This document shows positions 23,242 through 47,189 of a DNA stretch of 64,000 nucleotides, in pieces. Numbering within the stretch: the first letter of the stretch is position 1; the number at the start of each line of letters is the position of its first letter. This stretch comes from Apostichopus japonicus (lineage: Eukaryota; Echinodermata; Holothuroidea; Aspidochirotida; Stichopodidae), in assembly GCF_037975245.1 (NCBI RefSeq), contig NC_092564.1, positions 23,512,484-23,576,483 of the forward strand, written 5' to 3'. Both the position numbers and the translations under genes were made by a program. The notes under the pieces are model-generated. The model made no database searches. It had not been told where the DNA came from and was given only the letters and a program-made list of their open reading frames with translations.

Positions 23242-24369
23242 TAGCCATTTCACTACCATAATACTGCGCATTGATGGTTGATTTAGAAAGTGGGGGCTTG
23301 TAATGATGGCAATTATTAAGACCAGTTTAGAAACAGCAGATTAGTTAGCAGTAAATGGTCATGTCATTGTAGACAGCATGCATTAAGTAGAATTTCATGC
23401 AAGTAAAAATGAAGAAAACCAGAGCTTTTATAACATAAATCTAACTGTAAGAAAGCAGTCTGTGTTCTGAATGAATATGTAAAGATACATAAAAGAGGGT
23501 TAGACCTATTTTAAGGCAACTTCTACATAGTAGAAATTTGTCTAACCTATTCCTTCCATTTTCCCAATGTTAGTTCCACCGAGACAATTTAATTTGGGTG
23601 TAATACACTCAGCATGCCATTTGTTGTTGAAAATTTGTGACTAAACCTACTGTAGCTGTTCTAACACTTGACCTGCCAACAAGTGGAGAACCTAAGACAA
23701 AGTTAATTGCTGGGAATATAAATTTAGTGCTTGAAGTTAGTATTAGCAATTCTGAAGGCTCTGCACATTCCCTTTAATAGTACAAAAGACTATAGTAACT
23801 ACATGTACAAATACTGTTATACATAAATGCAGTGTGTTTAGCAATTATGCCCATTTTGCATTGTGACCCGATACGAGATAAGTTATTCCCTCAGTTGTAG
23901 CCTTGAATTAAGAGTGTCAGAGCTCAAAGCCATGCAATGCCTCCACCAAAAGTAATGAAACATGAAGAAAGATGAAGATACAGTACAAGAACGACACAGT
24001 GCATCTCAAAGGTAGCATACATGTGATACCTCCCACGTTGTTAGGACATATGAAATGTTGCAAACCGGGATATATTTGATGAATCAGTTGTAAAAAAGCA
24101 GCATTGCTGTATCCAGGAAAATAACACCCACGATAGAAGCCATGAGATTCGAGGCGGATTAATTAACCAGAGAGTGGGTCAGTATGGACTCAGTGTTTAA
24201 ATGTAGGCTTAGTAGATATGAATGCATATGTTGTGAAGAGACAGGTAAGGGGTGGGAATGGAATAAATACAACAGAGCTATATATAGCCGGAAATTCCCT
24301 CAGATTGTAGAGAAACTGTACAGTTGTGCAGTACATTACTTTTTTATGATGTAATGCAACATGTACATA
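23242..24369. other. Intergenic, no gene seen
   Basis: No recognised coding or repeat structure. A stretch at 24231-24268 resembles 16885-16925 (GAGACAGGTAAG, GAATGGA.TAAATA), so a low-copy repeat may be present. Confidence 0.4.
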
Positions 24370-24505
24370 CTTTAGCAATCTACTTTCAGAATAAGTAGAC
24401 AAACTGTAACCATGATAATGATTGTGAGAGTACAGCTGTGTACATACATTTGGAGAGAGATATGGAAATGTGGATTAAAAGTATTAAAACGATGACTTTT
24501 AAAAG
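24370..24505. repeat. Inverted repeat arm, pair with 22212-22335
   Basis: Contains AGCAATCTACTTTCAG, GACAAACTGTAACCATGATA and ATGTGGATTAAAAGTATTAA. It is the reverse complement of the other arm with a few changes. Confidence 0.85.
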
Positions 24506-26449
24506 TGATATTTACCTGTGTTTCCATTTTGGATCTTCAAACCAGTTAACTTTTATACTGGTTAAAAACAAAATCAACAAAAAATGTTTTGAAAAGGGAT
24601 CATATCTTCAGAATGCAGTTAATTTTCTTTTTTTGTATGGAATTAGTAGGTACACGTCATAATGGAGCTTCCAAAATCAGCTTTGTCAAAGAAATGAGCA
24701 AGGGCCTCAAGGCCTATAAATTATGAAACGATGTTACAAATTTTGCATGTTCACTTCTTGCAAACAAACCAGTCTAATTTGTCTGTATCATAGGCTAATC
24801 ATCTATATAAACATAATATTGCTACATGTACATACGGTAATTGAAAGTATGACTTTTTTCAATTAACAAGAAACATATTGTATATATACAAAACATGTAA
24901 CAATAGATTGGGTATTTCCTATAGTACCCATCTGCAACTGTCTCCTTTTGTAATGCAGATTATAAACACAACAAACATTACTAAGAATGTGTGAAAGAGA
25001 GAGTGGGCAAGGGAGGCCGGTGGAGGGGATGGGGAGGGGGGAGGGGGAGTTGTTTGAAAGTTACCTATCAGTTACACAGTCCATCCGCACTAACTTAACT
25101 TTTAGAGAGCTGTTCTTCAGCCTGTTTTGATAAAGTTTTTAGCATGGTTACTAGGCATTTTAATGAGGGCAGTAGGCTATTTAATAGTGACTGGTCACCA
25201 GCAAGAGGTCAGCCCTAACACATCAGACATTACTGAGTAACAGTGCAGTAGTTGTGTGAAGACAGGTATACATCTAATACAAAGAATATACACAAATTCT
25301 GCTTTAATACAAAACACAACAAACTGGGTGTTTATAAGGCCAGTGATGAGCCTGACCTCAAATATGAGAGCAACTTTAACTATTATAATTACACTATTGC
25401 AATTGTTTGCTATAAGTACATACTGTTAGGATAGAACTTCATCACATATATGTCTGAAGGTCATCACCAGAGGCTTTATATCAAATGTTTACAACTGCCA
25501 ACTTCATCTGCCTCTCAGAGAGAAGGAGAATGTAATTTCGTGCAATATTACACGTTCACTTGAGACAATCGACATATGGGTAACCCTAGATTGAAAGTAA
25601 GAGAGACACAGACGAGTACTCTAGAACACATGGATAGGTTGTAATTTACCGCGACCATATTTCTTTCAGACATTCCAGGGACGTGATACTGATGATAACC
25701 CCCATGTTGACATCAAGGGGTAGTATCTACACAGATATATGTTTGAAGGGACGGGTGGGATTTTGTGATCCCAATGGTTGGTGCTGCTAGGTTAAAGAAA
25801 GATGGTCAATATGACCACGTTTCTGTGATATATTACTCTAGAAACAGCCTCAGACATTGTTTGTTTTACATACATTATTCTGGGCCTTTTTATAAATATG
25901 GGAATGAACAGAGACAGCACATGAAATCCTGGGACAGTTCTGAGGACACTTTCTAAGTCTACGACAATTCTAAGTCTAAGCATTAGCTTCAATCAGGCTG
26001 ACGCAACATGTTGCATATTTATCCTGATGGGCAGTTGTGACAGTCATGCAGTGTCCAGCATTGCATGACTTCTGCAGCCCACACCTGCAACACTTTAGCC
26101 AGGGCCAGAAAGTCTTCACAATCTTTCTACCTGAACCATACCTCTTCATTTCTTCAGAGAAAACACCCCGAACCAATACACTCACAATATGTACAGTACA
26201 AAGTGGAAGAACCTATTCTAATTTCTAAGCTAATTATGACAATGCACCCTGTGTACACAGGTACAGTAGGGTAAATTTCAAACATGATTTCATGGGCGAC
26301 TGCAAGGATACATGTTCTTCGGAGCAGATTCAATTACTTTTTTTTTAATGTTAAATCAGTTAGACCTAAGTGGTGAACCACTACAGGAGTGAGTAATAAT
26401 AAGGTCTATTAGTGGGTGCGTACAGTAGCTTACCCATTTTACTGCAGCT
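24506..26449. other. Intergenic, no gene seen
   Basis: Short chance frames only, with a G-rich stretch near 25015-25050. Confidence 0.4.
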
Positions 26450-28340
26450 AGTTTAGGGAACAGAGGGTTGCACCCTGTTCGGGCTCACAGTTTGAAAACA
26501 GGGTTCCCGAAGAACCCATACTTAGTGAGATTCAGAATGCGGATGTTTTGTGTAATTCTCAGGATTTGATGGTGGTAGATGAGTGCGTCCATAGTGACAG
26601 TGGCTTGGATGGCAGTACGCTACCACGTGAGTATTTTTCAAATTCTGGTAACCATTACTTAAATGAAGCTCTAGAGCGAACCAAGGTTCGGAGTTGCTAG
26701 GTCTCCTTCTGAGATGTGTGATATACGTATGAGGGTTTCTGGTGGGTTTGAGGAGAGAGAAAGAAACTAGCAGCCCCGGAATAGCAGTTGTTTTGTGGTC
26801 AATATGTCGACTATAGTGTAAGTGAGCAGAGGGCAAATGTGCCCCCCGTTGAGTGCCCTTGTGATTAGAGTTCAAAGAGTGTAGTTAAACTTGATACGGG
26901 AAAACGGTTCCAGTAGAACTGTCTAGTAGTGAGAGCATACCAAATGTTGATCAATTTAGGTGATGGTTTATCGGATAGGAAGAGGGACACATCAAATCCC
27001 ACCCAAATGGGGGGTCAGGCATTCGCAGTCAGGGTCCGAAGGGTACAATTTAAATCAGTCTGGGGCTGATCATACGCCATTCGGGGGTGTACCTCCAGGG
27101 AAATTGACACAAGAAATGCGACCCACAAGGGGGTGGAGGATTTGTAGCCAAGGCTGCGCATTATGAAATTTGTCAGTCAGGGACTGACAGTATGCCACAG
27201 GGTGGTGTGGTGGTGTTACCTGCTCGTGGCCCAGGGAAGTTTGAAGGGTGATTCCCGCTCTAAGATCCGTCGCCCTATGGAGGGTGCAGTGTGCAAGAAC
27301 AACTATTTGATCAATGGTGCAGGTAATTCTAGGTCAGTTCTTCAGGTGTAAGTTAGAGCAGACGATATCAAACGTTATGGTAACAAAAGTGAATTGAGTA
27401 AATGTAATAATTATGGTTAGTTCTAGACCATCTTCCCTCCGAAAGTTAGGTGCCAAGAAGCTGGGCATTATGGGAATAGGGAGGCTGGTCAAAATCATAG
27501 GAGAATTGAAAGTGATCAACTCAATGATAGACAATTTTTCAACTATTCAGACAGAAATGTGCAGTTGGAATATCCCCTGCAGGTGTAAAGATTTGCCTGA
27601 ACCTCCCTCAGATTCCAGTTTATCCACCAGGAGAACTGATTAATGTCCCGTTGCATTTGACTGGAATAGTAAGTGGAATGATTATATTGTAACATTGCAT
27701 TTTGAATTGATAGCAGAAACAAAAATATGACATCCCCTTTCTAAAGGGTTGCATCTTGCCACTTCATTAAGAGGTGAAGCGCTGTCAGTATTAGGCAACC
27801 TTGATACCTCGATGCGTCGTCATTACGATTCACTTGTTGCTGCCTCGTCCATACGTATCGGGTTACAAATTCAGACGGAATAATTCTGTGCTTAGTATAA
27901 AAAGAATCAACAATGAAAGAAAGGTGACAGCCGTCCAGAATTAGCGCTGTCAAAATGGTGATTGGTAGAATTAGCCGACCCAGAGGCTGTGTATGATCTA
28001 CAAGAGACGCGACAGAATAGTTAGAGAAGAGTCACTGCAGGAATTCGGGAAAGCTTGTGCATAGATTGTAGGTATTGCCTTGCTTAGAGGAAAGGGAATT
28101 AAGTACAGTGGGGGGGGGCAGTCTCACTGGAAAACAACTCAATGAACGTGGGGGTACCATTGACACCCATGTATCTACAGTTGGTACACGTAGTAAGGCT
28201 AAACAGGATGTGAATCAAACTGATACAGTGCATATAATTATGACAGATGCTGGGGAGAAGGCGGATGGAAGCTGCTAAATCAGAAAATGAGTAGTCCAAT
28301 CCCAAGTGGAAAAGATATTGAAATGGTTCTGCCATAGTTC
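26450..28340 (+). mobile_element. Decayed Ty3/gypsy-type gag region
   Basis: At 27740-27900 one + frame reads LHLATSLRGEALSVLGNL, then TSMRRHYDSLVAA. This fits the capsid part of gag in Ty3/gypsy-like LTR retrotransposons. The reading then shifts frame but still shows gag-like remains as far as about 28060. A further open stretch at 26453-26700 (82 codons, acidic, no ATG) and broken proline/glycine-rich frames at 26960-27360 probably belong to the same relic. I saw no pol domains and no clear LTRs, so it is a fragment and not functional. Confidence 0.6.
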
Positions 28341-28359
28341 GTTGCTCCCGAGGTAGAGC

Positions 28360-28745
28360 AGGGCTAATTTTTAATGAAATTTTAAGGTTGACCTTCAGAT
28401 AACCTTGCCTTCATATTTGGTTGTATCCAGGACTTTCTTGGTTGTCCAAATGAAAGCACTTGGATTTTTAAAATGGCGCGCCTTGCCCGAGAGCAGTACA
28501 TAAGTAATACTACAATGTATCAATTAAGCCTTGAAGGTGAGTACCGTAATGTTAGGCTACGCAGGCCTAGTCCATTGGCCTGAGGCTTAAGTCTTACTCT
28601 TATTGACTAGTCTTACGAAGATCGACTGCGAAAATTTTGGACAGTACTGTAGTGTTGAGTCATAGACATTTGATGTGGTGTATGTATGACACTGTTCACG
28701 ATTAATCATGTTGGGTTGCAGGAATTCTCTGGTAGTGAAAAATGA
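28360..28745 (+). repeat. Interspersed repeat copy B (inverted relative to 21153-21500)
   Basis: Shares CCTTGCCTTCATATTTGGTT, GATTAATCATGTTGGGTTGC and CTCTGGTAGTGAAAA with the reverse complement of copy A. The two copies sit about 6.9 kb apart. Confidence 0.75.
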
Positions 28746-28984
28746 TTTCAGTTATCGTTTCCGATCATTTTCATGCAGAGACAGAGGGTAAGCCCAGGTA
28801 ATATGCATATTGCAGCAACATAAATGAGCATGGGTTTGCCCACATGCAAAACTACCTGTAGAAAGCAAGCGTGGTCGCGGCCGCCAGGGTCTGTAGTGTA
28901 CGAAGTATACCATACTTTACATAACCATTAGTGCATAGTACAGTATGCACATTCTGTCTACAGGTTCTAATAACAAAACGTTAG

Positions 28985-29995
28985 TACCCGGGTACCCGCC
29001 AGACGCGATACTATGGGTTCCTAACTTATTACCCGAATCCTACGCAAAGTGTGATTTTTTTTGTTTTGGCAAATCGATGGTTAGGCAGATTTCCCATTGA
29101 CTTAGTGTGGTGTTAGGCTACCATGTGGTCGAAGATAACAGCTATAACAAAAGTATTCCATGGATACCTTATAACTGCGTCACAATTTCAGCTAATAAAC
29201 AGATGGCTAGGCTAGATTACCCCATTGACTTAGTGTGGTGTTAGGCAACCATGTGGTCGACGTAACAGCAATAATGAAAGTATTCCATGGATATCTTATA
29301 ACTGCGTCACAATTTCGGCGAATAAACATATGGTTAGGCTTAGCTAGATGTCTCATTGACTTAGTGTGGTGTTAGGCTACCATGTGTAAGAAATTGAAAG
29401 AATTCTCACACTTATTATTTATTCATTCGTTTATTTCATAGAAGGAAAGGCTGACAAGGAATTTTAAGAGATGTTAATGGATTATAGACTGGATAACTAA
29501 AAAGTAATAATTGCAAGTGGCTTTTTACTAATCGTTTATTCCAAATTTATGCAATCAAATTGTGCGAATTGTGCAATCTCGCAGCTAATGCGAATCCTCA
29601 GTCCTGGGCCTGTATAATAGATAGGAGAAACAACTGTTTAAGAGATATGGTCTGATCCAATAGAGGTGGAGAGCAAGCATAATCAGCAGCGGCAGTGCGA
29701 TATTAGTAGTGATGTTAATTTTATGAAGTTATTAACAAGTTAATGAAAGAAACAACAGCAAATAGAATTTATTGAGGAAGGTTTTATACCTTATCTTACA
29801 ACTACATTTTTGAACATGAAAACATTGTCAGTAGAGAATTTTATTCATTTATTATAGCATCCAATATGTAATTTCTTGAAAATCGTGAAACACGAAGGTA
29901 AACAATTTTTTTCTGGGTACCCGGACACCCGACGGGTAACGGCTCTTGGGTACCCGGTTCACAATTTTTGGACCTGTGTATACGTGCTACCTGCA
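28985..29995. mobile_element. Longer relative of the 22973-23241 element
   Basis: It begins with a CCGGGTACCCGCCAGACGC block and ends with CTTGGGTACCCGGTTCAC and GGACCTGTGTATAC, like the short element. A block with CCATTGACTTAGTGTGGTG occurs three times at a spacing of about 126 bases (near 29093, 29222 and 29353). About 500 bases of unrelated AT-rich sequence separate this part from the right end. Confidence 0.6.
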
Positions 29996-31000
29996 AGTTA
30001 GCGATGCGGAGGGGTGTGTAAGTTCTGAACATATGTTAAAGGCATTGAAGACTCGCCTCAAACCGTGTGCGGCCATCTGAAAAAGTTAACTTTCCATAGC
30101 TGGCAAGTGACGTTTTGTTTGTGTCACTACAAACTGCAGACAGTTTGAAACGTGATACCTTGTTACCATTTATCTAGACCTGAGATGTCCATCGCTGCTA
30201 TATACACTGTGTTGTGGGTATTGACCATAGCTGCATGTATTGACTGTACACTAGTGTCTAATTACAGATGGTAGCAAGCTGTGTGTGAATTTTCTGGGAT
30301 CGATGGTGGTGTCTAACGCTTCTGTTACACCTCATTCGAAACTAGGTCAGATTACCTGCATGAGACGTTTATTTGTGCGCAAGTCTTCACCCCCAATATC
30401 ACATAGCTTTATGGGGTTCCTTTATATGTAGTTTGTATTCATGCATTTGGTTGTATTGTATTAGTATGAATATGATTTTAGATAATTTGTGTCTAATTAA
30501 TTAGCGATCCTTACTATATTGTTCTAATAACGAGGCGAAAAGTTCAGGACTAAGAAGGGGATAATGAGATGCCATCACATATATATGGCACCCTCTATTT
30601 CTCTAGGCTACATGTCACTATTTTTAGCCACATATGCTTTCCACGTGGTCAGTATGTGATGTAAGTCGTACAGGTCATGTGGCGTCTGCTCGCCAGCTCA
30701 GCTGAATCGGATCTCAAGATTTGTGAATAAGTCTTCAAATCCCACTGTGAATCATTCTGTTCTGTGGTTGCCCGGGCTCCGACCACTGTGGTCGTATTAG
30801 CATCTGTTTTGTACACTTGTGAATGTATTGTTACCTGTACTAGGCTGTAGACTCTACTTCGGTTTTGATACCTTGTTTGTAACCATTTTCGTTCAAGTGC
30901 ATGTTTTTCTATTTATTACTGTGGACTTCATGCAGATGTTTAGTTACCGTGGCTAATATATTACGAAATCTACTCCTTCTTTTCTCGTTTATCTATGTGT
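29996..31000. other. Intergenic, no gene seen
   Basis: No recognised coding sequence or repeat. Confidence 0.4.
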
Positions 31001-31009
31001 TAAATTCTT

Positions 31010-31289
31010 CAAAGTGGCTATTCTTACGACTAGTTGTAAGAATAATTTCCGACTACGCATGCGCAGTTGCTATTTTCATGACCAGGAGCACTATTTTTAC
31101 AACGAGGAGTAACAATAATTTCCGGTTAGGGTTAGGGTAAGGGTTAGGATTGAGGTTTAGGGTTATGTTTAGGGTTAGGGTTACCCTTACTACATGCGTA
31201 GTTGCTTTATTTACTTTACTGCGCTCGAATTTGCCTTTGTCGTAAGAATAGTTTATAAATAATTGTTACGACTAGTCGTAAGAATAGCC
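31010..31289. mobile_element. TIR/foldback element holding a telomere-like tract
   Basis: Near-identical ends GGCTATTCTTACGACTAGT (left, from 31016) and its reverse complement (right, to 31289) frame about 280 bases. Each end is itself almost palindromic around GACTAGTC. The 9-mer TAAATTCTT at 31001-31009 and 31290-31298 looks like a target-site duplication, although the left copy leaves six extra bases before the inverted repeat. A 9-bp duplication would fit a Mutator-type mover, which is inference. Confidence 0.6.
31124..31183 (+). repeat. Interstitial telomere-like TTAGGG repeats
   Basis: About ten TTAGGG or near-TTAGGG units (GGTTAGGGTTAGGGTAAGGG and onward), several degenerate, lie inside the TIR element. 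Confidence 0.85.
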
Positions 31290-31298
31290 TAAATTCTT

Positions 31299-32155
31299 TG
31301 CATGTAATTGTGAGAATCAAGGCTCGTCGTTACTAACACACAACCATCCAAACCGCATTTGTTTCCATACCACCACCAGTCCTCAGAAGGGAATACTTGG
31401 GCGCCCCCGGAATCTTTCTTAGACTGAGTTAGCGTTACTATATATGATAACGCTCTAATAAGTCAAGACGTGCTCTAAAGCGTTTTCTATGAGAACAAAT
31501 TACTAAACGAAACAGACTTAATAATTAGGCTATCTGAAATAAATACAAAGAAAAAACAGACCACTTACGACTTTGAATAATGAAAGTGACTCTTCGTCTG
31601 ACGGTTACAAATGGAACTTCACGTTGACAAGGACCATCAGGCAGTAAAAGCACTAACACGGTCGAATTAGGTTATAATATTTTGTTTATGGATGGAGTGT
31701 GCTGCGCTGTAGCCTTACATGCTCTGACATCACATGCCTACATGCCGCAGACTACAAACAGATGTACGTATGTACAATCTCTCCTGATGGCGAGGTCATT
31801 TAATGCCACTACTTTGCAGCGTGACATAGAACTACTACATTGGCTTTTTCACATCTGAAGAATTTTTGTTCATTACTGTAGGAGTTCCTGCAAAGCTCAT
31901 TTCGGAGTTACTTTTAATCTATTGTATTTCGAAGAGGGGAAGTCCCAATAAAGCAAGTACCTGGAAGATTTGTATTCGTAAACTTTTCTAAATATGGCAT
32001 AGCAGAGGTACAAGGCTTAGCAACCATTGACAGTATACCAAAGTGAACTTTGTATATCCAAAGCTTATAAACTAACAACTTGATAATATAGAGAGGTCAG
32101 GTGTTCTGGGAGTGATTCGATCCCTGTCTGTTATATAAGCTAGTATCCAGTAGAA
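31299..32155. other. Upstream region; possible 5' UTR exon of pyruvate kinase
   Basis: On the minus strand TTCAAAGTC|GTAAGT (31569/31568) is a strong donor with no coding frame. It could end a non-coding first exon of pyruvate kinase. That is speculative, and no other gene is seen here. Confidence 0.25.
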
Positions 32156-32550
32156 CAGGGTTGTCCAACCTTTTGCAGAGGAGGGCCACATGGAATGATT
32201 ATGATGAAAGAGGGGGCCGCATGAACCCTACGCTCGATTTTTCGATGTTTTGCCCGAAGCCAAGGCAAAAAAATGTGAGCACTGCGCGCACTGATTTATT
32301 TTCCTTCCTGATAAAACAGATGAATAAATCCAGCCGCCCCCCCCCCCCCCTCCGCTGAGACTGTCACACAAACGGACCTGTATGCAGTTTTTTGGACCCA
32401 GAAGGTTCGAATGATTGATTATATAGCTTCAAATTGTTATCAATAAATCTGCTCACTAAAATTTCGCACCGTAGAGCATCTCTGGCGGGCCGGACGCAAC
32501 CCTGCGGCGGGCCGGACTGTGGCCCGCGGGCCGTAGGTTGGACAACCCTG
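32156..32550. mobile_element. Non-autonomous hAT-type element (MITE), 395 bp
   Basis: The terminal inverted repeat CAGGGTTGTCCAACCT is perfect over 16 bases at both ends. Flanking 8-mers CAGTAGAA (32148-32155) and CCGTAGAA (32551-32558) match at 7 of 8 positions, the hAT target length. The interior is GC-rich near the right end (GGCGGGCCGGACTGTGGCCC) and has a run of C near 32337-32350. There is no transposase frame. Confidence 0.88.
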
Positions 32551-32558
32551 CCGTAGAA

Positions 32559-33423
32559 GTATTACCCTGACCTTAACATGACGGATTTCCTACAATTGTG
32601 GTGGGGGTCGCCGGTTGAAGCCAGGAAGACAAACCTGTCACCGCATAACAAAATAGCTAAATAGAAAGGCCTAAAACACACAGATTAGTGGATGTTACTT
32701 CCAAGGTCATCATTTTAAACTAATTGACTGCTTACCCTACTAAATGGTCTATGGAAGATGTCATGTGGACCTACAAACTAGGCAACCAACGCATGGATAA
32801 ATATCCATGGCTAGCACATATGTACATATATGTGATGAATGTACGTTGGAACTCCGACAGCTTTTAACATAACATAAAATAATTTATTAGTATTATTATT
32901 AGTATTATTATAAGTGGTAGTTGTATCTATCATTATTATTAACTGGGCGATCATCAACACGGACTGAGTAAAGTCTGTCTTGAGTTAAAAAGACTTATCT
33001 CCATTTGCATTTTTCATGAGAGGGGTGAACATAGGGAAGGGGGGCAGAGAGAGGTGGAACAGAGAGAGGTGGGGATGGGAGTTACATTTGCGTTGCTATA
33101 TTCCAGTAAAATGCAACATCATACTTACACAGTACCGTATACACATTGTTTTCTCCAATGAGATTCTTCACAGACAGTACACACCCCCGACATGACCCCG
33201 AGTTAATGAAATGTACGGAACATTATACTGAACATTTTGCTAATGTTAATTTTACACGAGAGGGCTCGTTGTCGCAGAAGTGACACATGTAGAGTTTGTA
33301 TCCAAAGTGTGTGCTTTCATAGGCTAAGTATATAAGGCATTCCTATACTACACAACACAGGTATCTGTCCCGAAAATACTGTACTTTGTAGAGCGAACTC
33401 TTTTTTTCGACAAATCTGATACA
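32559..33423 (+). other. Region upstream of MCCC2
   Basis: Presumed promoter side of MCCC2. I see no clear TATA box. An ATT microsatellite-like stretch lies near 32880-32940. Confidence 0.4.
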
Positions 33424-45302
<11,879 letters not shown>

Positions 45303-45555
45303 CCTTGCTGTAGTTTTGAGAAAAGGAAGGAATCTGAAATGATTCAAATTAGTGGATCTATTTATAGAAGGGATACAGAGATGGAAAGGATGACCAAACT
45401 GGAAAGGAGAGAAAGGTTAAATAACTGATATTTATATTCTTAAATTAGCTGGTTGCATTTCCATCATTGGATCATCAACATACCTACAATGTTCACATAC
45501 CGGGATAGGTACATTGCATTTTGAAGGTCTATCCGTGTTTTGATGATTCTGATTA

Positions 45556-45561
45556 AATAAA
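45556..45561 (+). promoter_or_regulatory. Probable poly(A) signal of MCCC2
   Basis: AATAAA lies 254 bases after the stop codon. Other AATAAA hexamers further on (for example near 46551) could also be used. Confidence 0.5.
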
Positions 45562-46079
45562 GACTGTCAGATGCCTAAGTTTAAAACTCCTCATCCAGAA
45601 ACCAGGATATTGTGTATTTTCCAATGTAAAATTCCACACTGCCAAAAGACTTGTAATTGTTAGAACACATCAAAGTGCTACGTGATGCCTTTCATCTGCA
45701 TTTCCAGGCTATGAAATATAAATTTCAATGATCCAGCTTGTCTCGTAATCTGTGACCTGTACGTTTGTAGTTGTAATATTATGAGAAATCAAACCTTAAA
45801 GATCAAACTATGTCCATAAATTGGAGGCCACATAAGTCAAATTAAGTTTAATCAAGTCCTTCTTCACAAATTCAGGGATATTTCTGGCATAGTACACTAA
45901 ATCAGGGATCAATTTTAGTCCGAGAATAACACCTCCGATTGTAAGGGATTTGTCGAAAGGTTCGACTATGTCTTGAGCTTTGTAGCCATTTTATAATCTA
46001 AAGACAATAGGGATAGAAAAACAGGTGTTCATAGAGAGGTGGGAGGGGGGCAGGAAGTGTAGAATATAAATAAATCTGT

Positions 46080-46145
46080 AAAAATATTATAATATAAAAT
46101 ATTATAATATAAGAGATTATATTATAAAATATTATAATATAATTA
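46080..46145. repeat. AT-only palindromic cluster
   Basis: Repeated ATATTATAATATAA and its complement over about 65 bases could fold into a hairpin or cruciform. Confidence 0.7.
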
Positions 46146-46959
46146 TAGTCAATAGAAAAGGGAAAATCATTGTAATCTCCAAATTATTTCTCAAAAATGC
46201 CCTCATATTTGCCTATGCTGGTCAAAACCATCACTTTTGGAATATGTAGAACGAGCTTTGAACATATAAATAGGACTGTTTTTTTTTCAGAGGTGGTTTA
46301 AGAGATGGCGTCAAACAACACTGAATCTGTCACGACGTGGACCTGTCAAGCCTCGTTGTCTGACAATAACGAAGAAAAGCTTTTATAGCAAGATCAAGAA
46401 CTGTACATTAACTGATTGAAACGAGTTAATTTAAACACGTCCTCTGGGATTTTAAGCATGAAACTAGTTACTCAAGTTTCAGGGAGTTGAGCGAGTTCCT
46501 TGTTTTTTTGTGTGCTATTTATGGGGCAAAATGGACTAAATTACATTTGGAATAAAGAACCATCGCCAATTGAAAAGAATTATCAATTCCAAGGCATTCT
46601 GCCCATTGGGGCCTGTAATTCTTCAGATGTATGGTAATACGATTTAGACATATACCATATCCTCCAAGATGAATTTAATGTGATCTCTGGTAACCATGGA
46701 GATTATCATTGTTTGCATGTTACTATGGTTTCTTCTGAAATTGATCATGTATTTAAGCCAAAGTGTATTATCATGAATGTTGTGTTTTTTTGGCTTCCTT
46801 CCTCGCTGTTAACATATTTATCCTCTTCAAGATGAGTGGATTGAAGTAGAAAACACTAAATAAATAATATAAAAACTTTTATGTGACTGTTTTTGTTCTT
46901 TCAGTCTCCTTAAGGATTAGCATAAATGCATTAACCCAAGTAGTATGTAACATGTATGT

Positions 46960-47182
46960 ATTTTAGATCCTCCTGCAAGCAGGAACTCACGAAGAAGCCA
47001 CCATTGGCTTATCAAAGCCGCAAGTTGACCGAAGTCAGTCTCTTACATTCATATTTAACGTCCATGATTATGAATTGTCAACAACTCTGTTACTGGACGA
47101 CATACATTAATCTTGGAGTGACTGGAACCGGGGACCTTATGATTGAAAGGCACCGGCGTTAACCACTGAGCTAACACTCCTA
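46960..47182 (-). mobile_element. tRNA-derived SINE, minus strand
   Basis: On the minus strand the head at 47180-47115 has a tRNA-like layout. GGAGTG at the start can pair with CACTCC at the end. An A box (TAGCTCAGTGG) and a B-box-like GGTTCCAGTCA are present. At 66 bases with an irregular anticodon arm it is too short for a normal tRNA, and about 150 bases of unrelated body follow. The body includes CTCCTGCAAGCAGGA, a small palindrome. Confidence 0.75.
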
Positions 47183-47189
47183 TGTAGTA

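Noticed and set aside
47115-47180. A functional tRNA gene
   Set aside because: 66 bases with an irregular anticodon arm and an attached repeat body fit a SINE head better.
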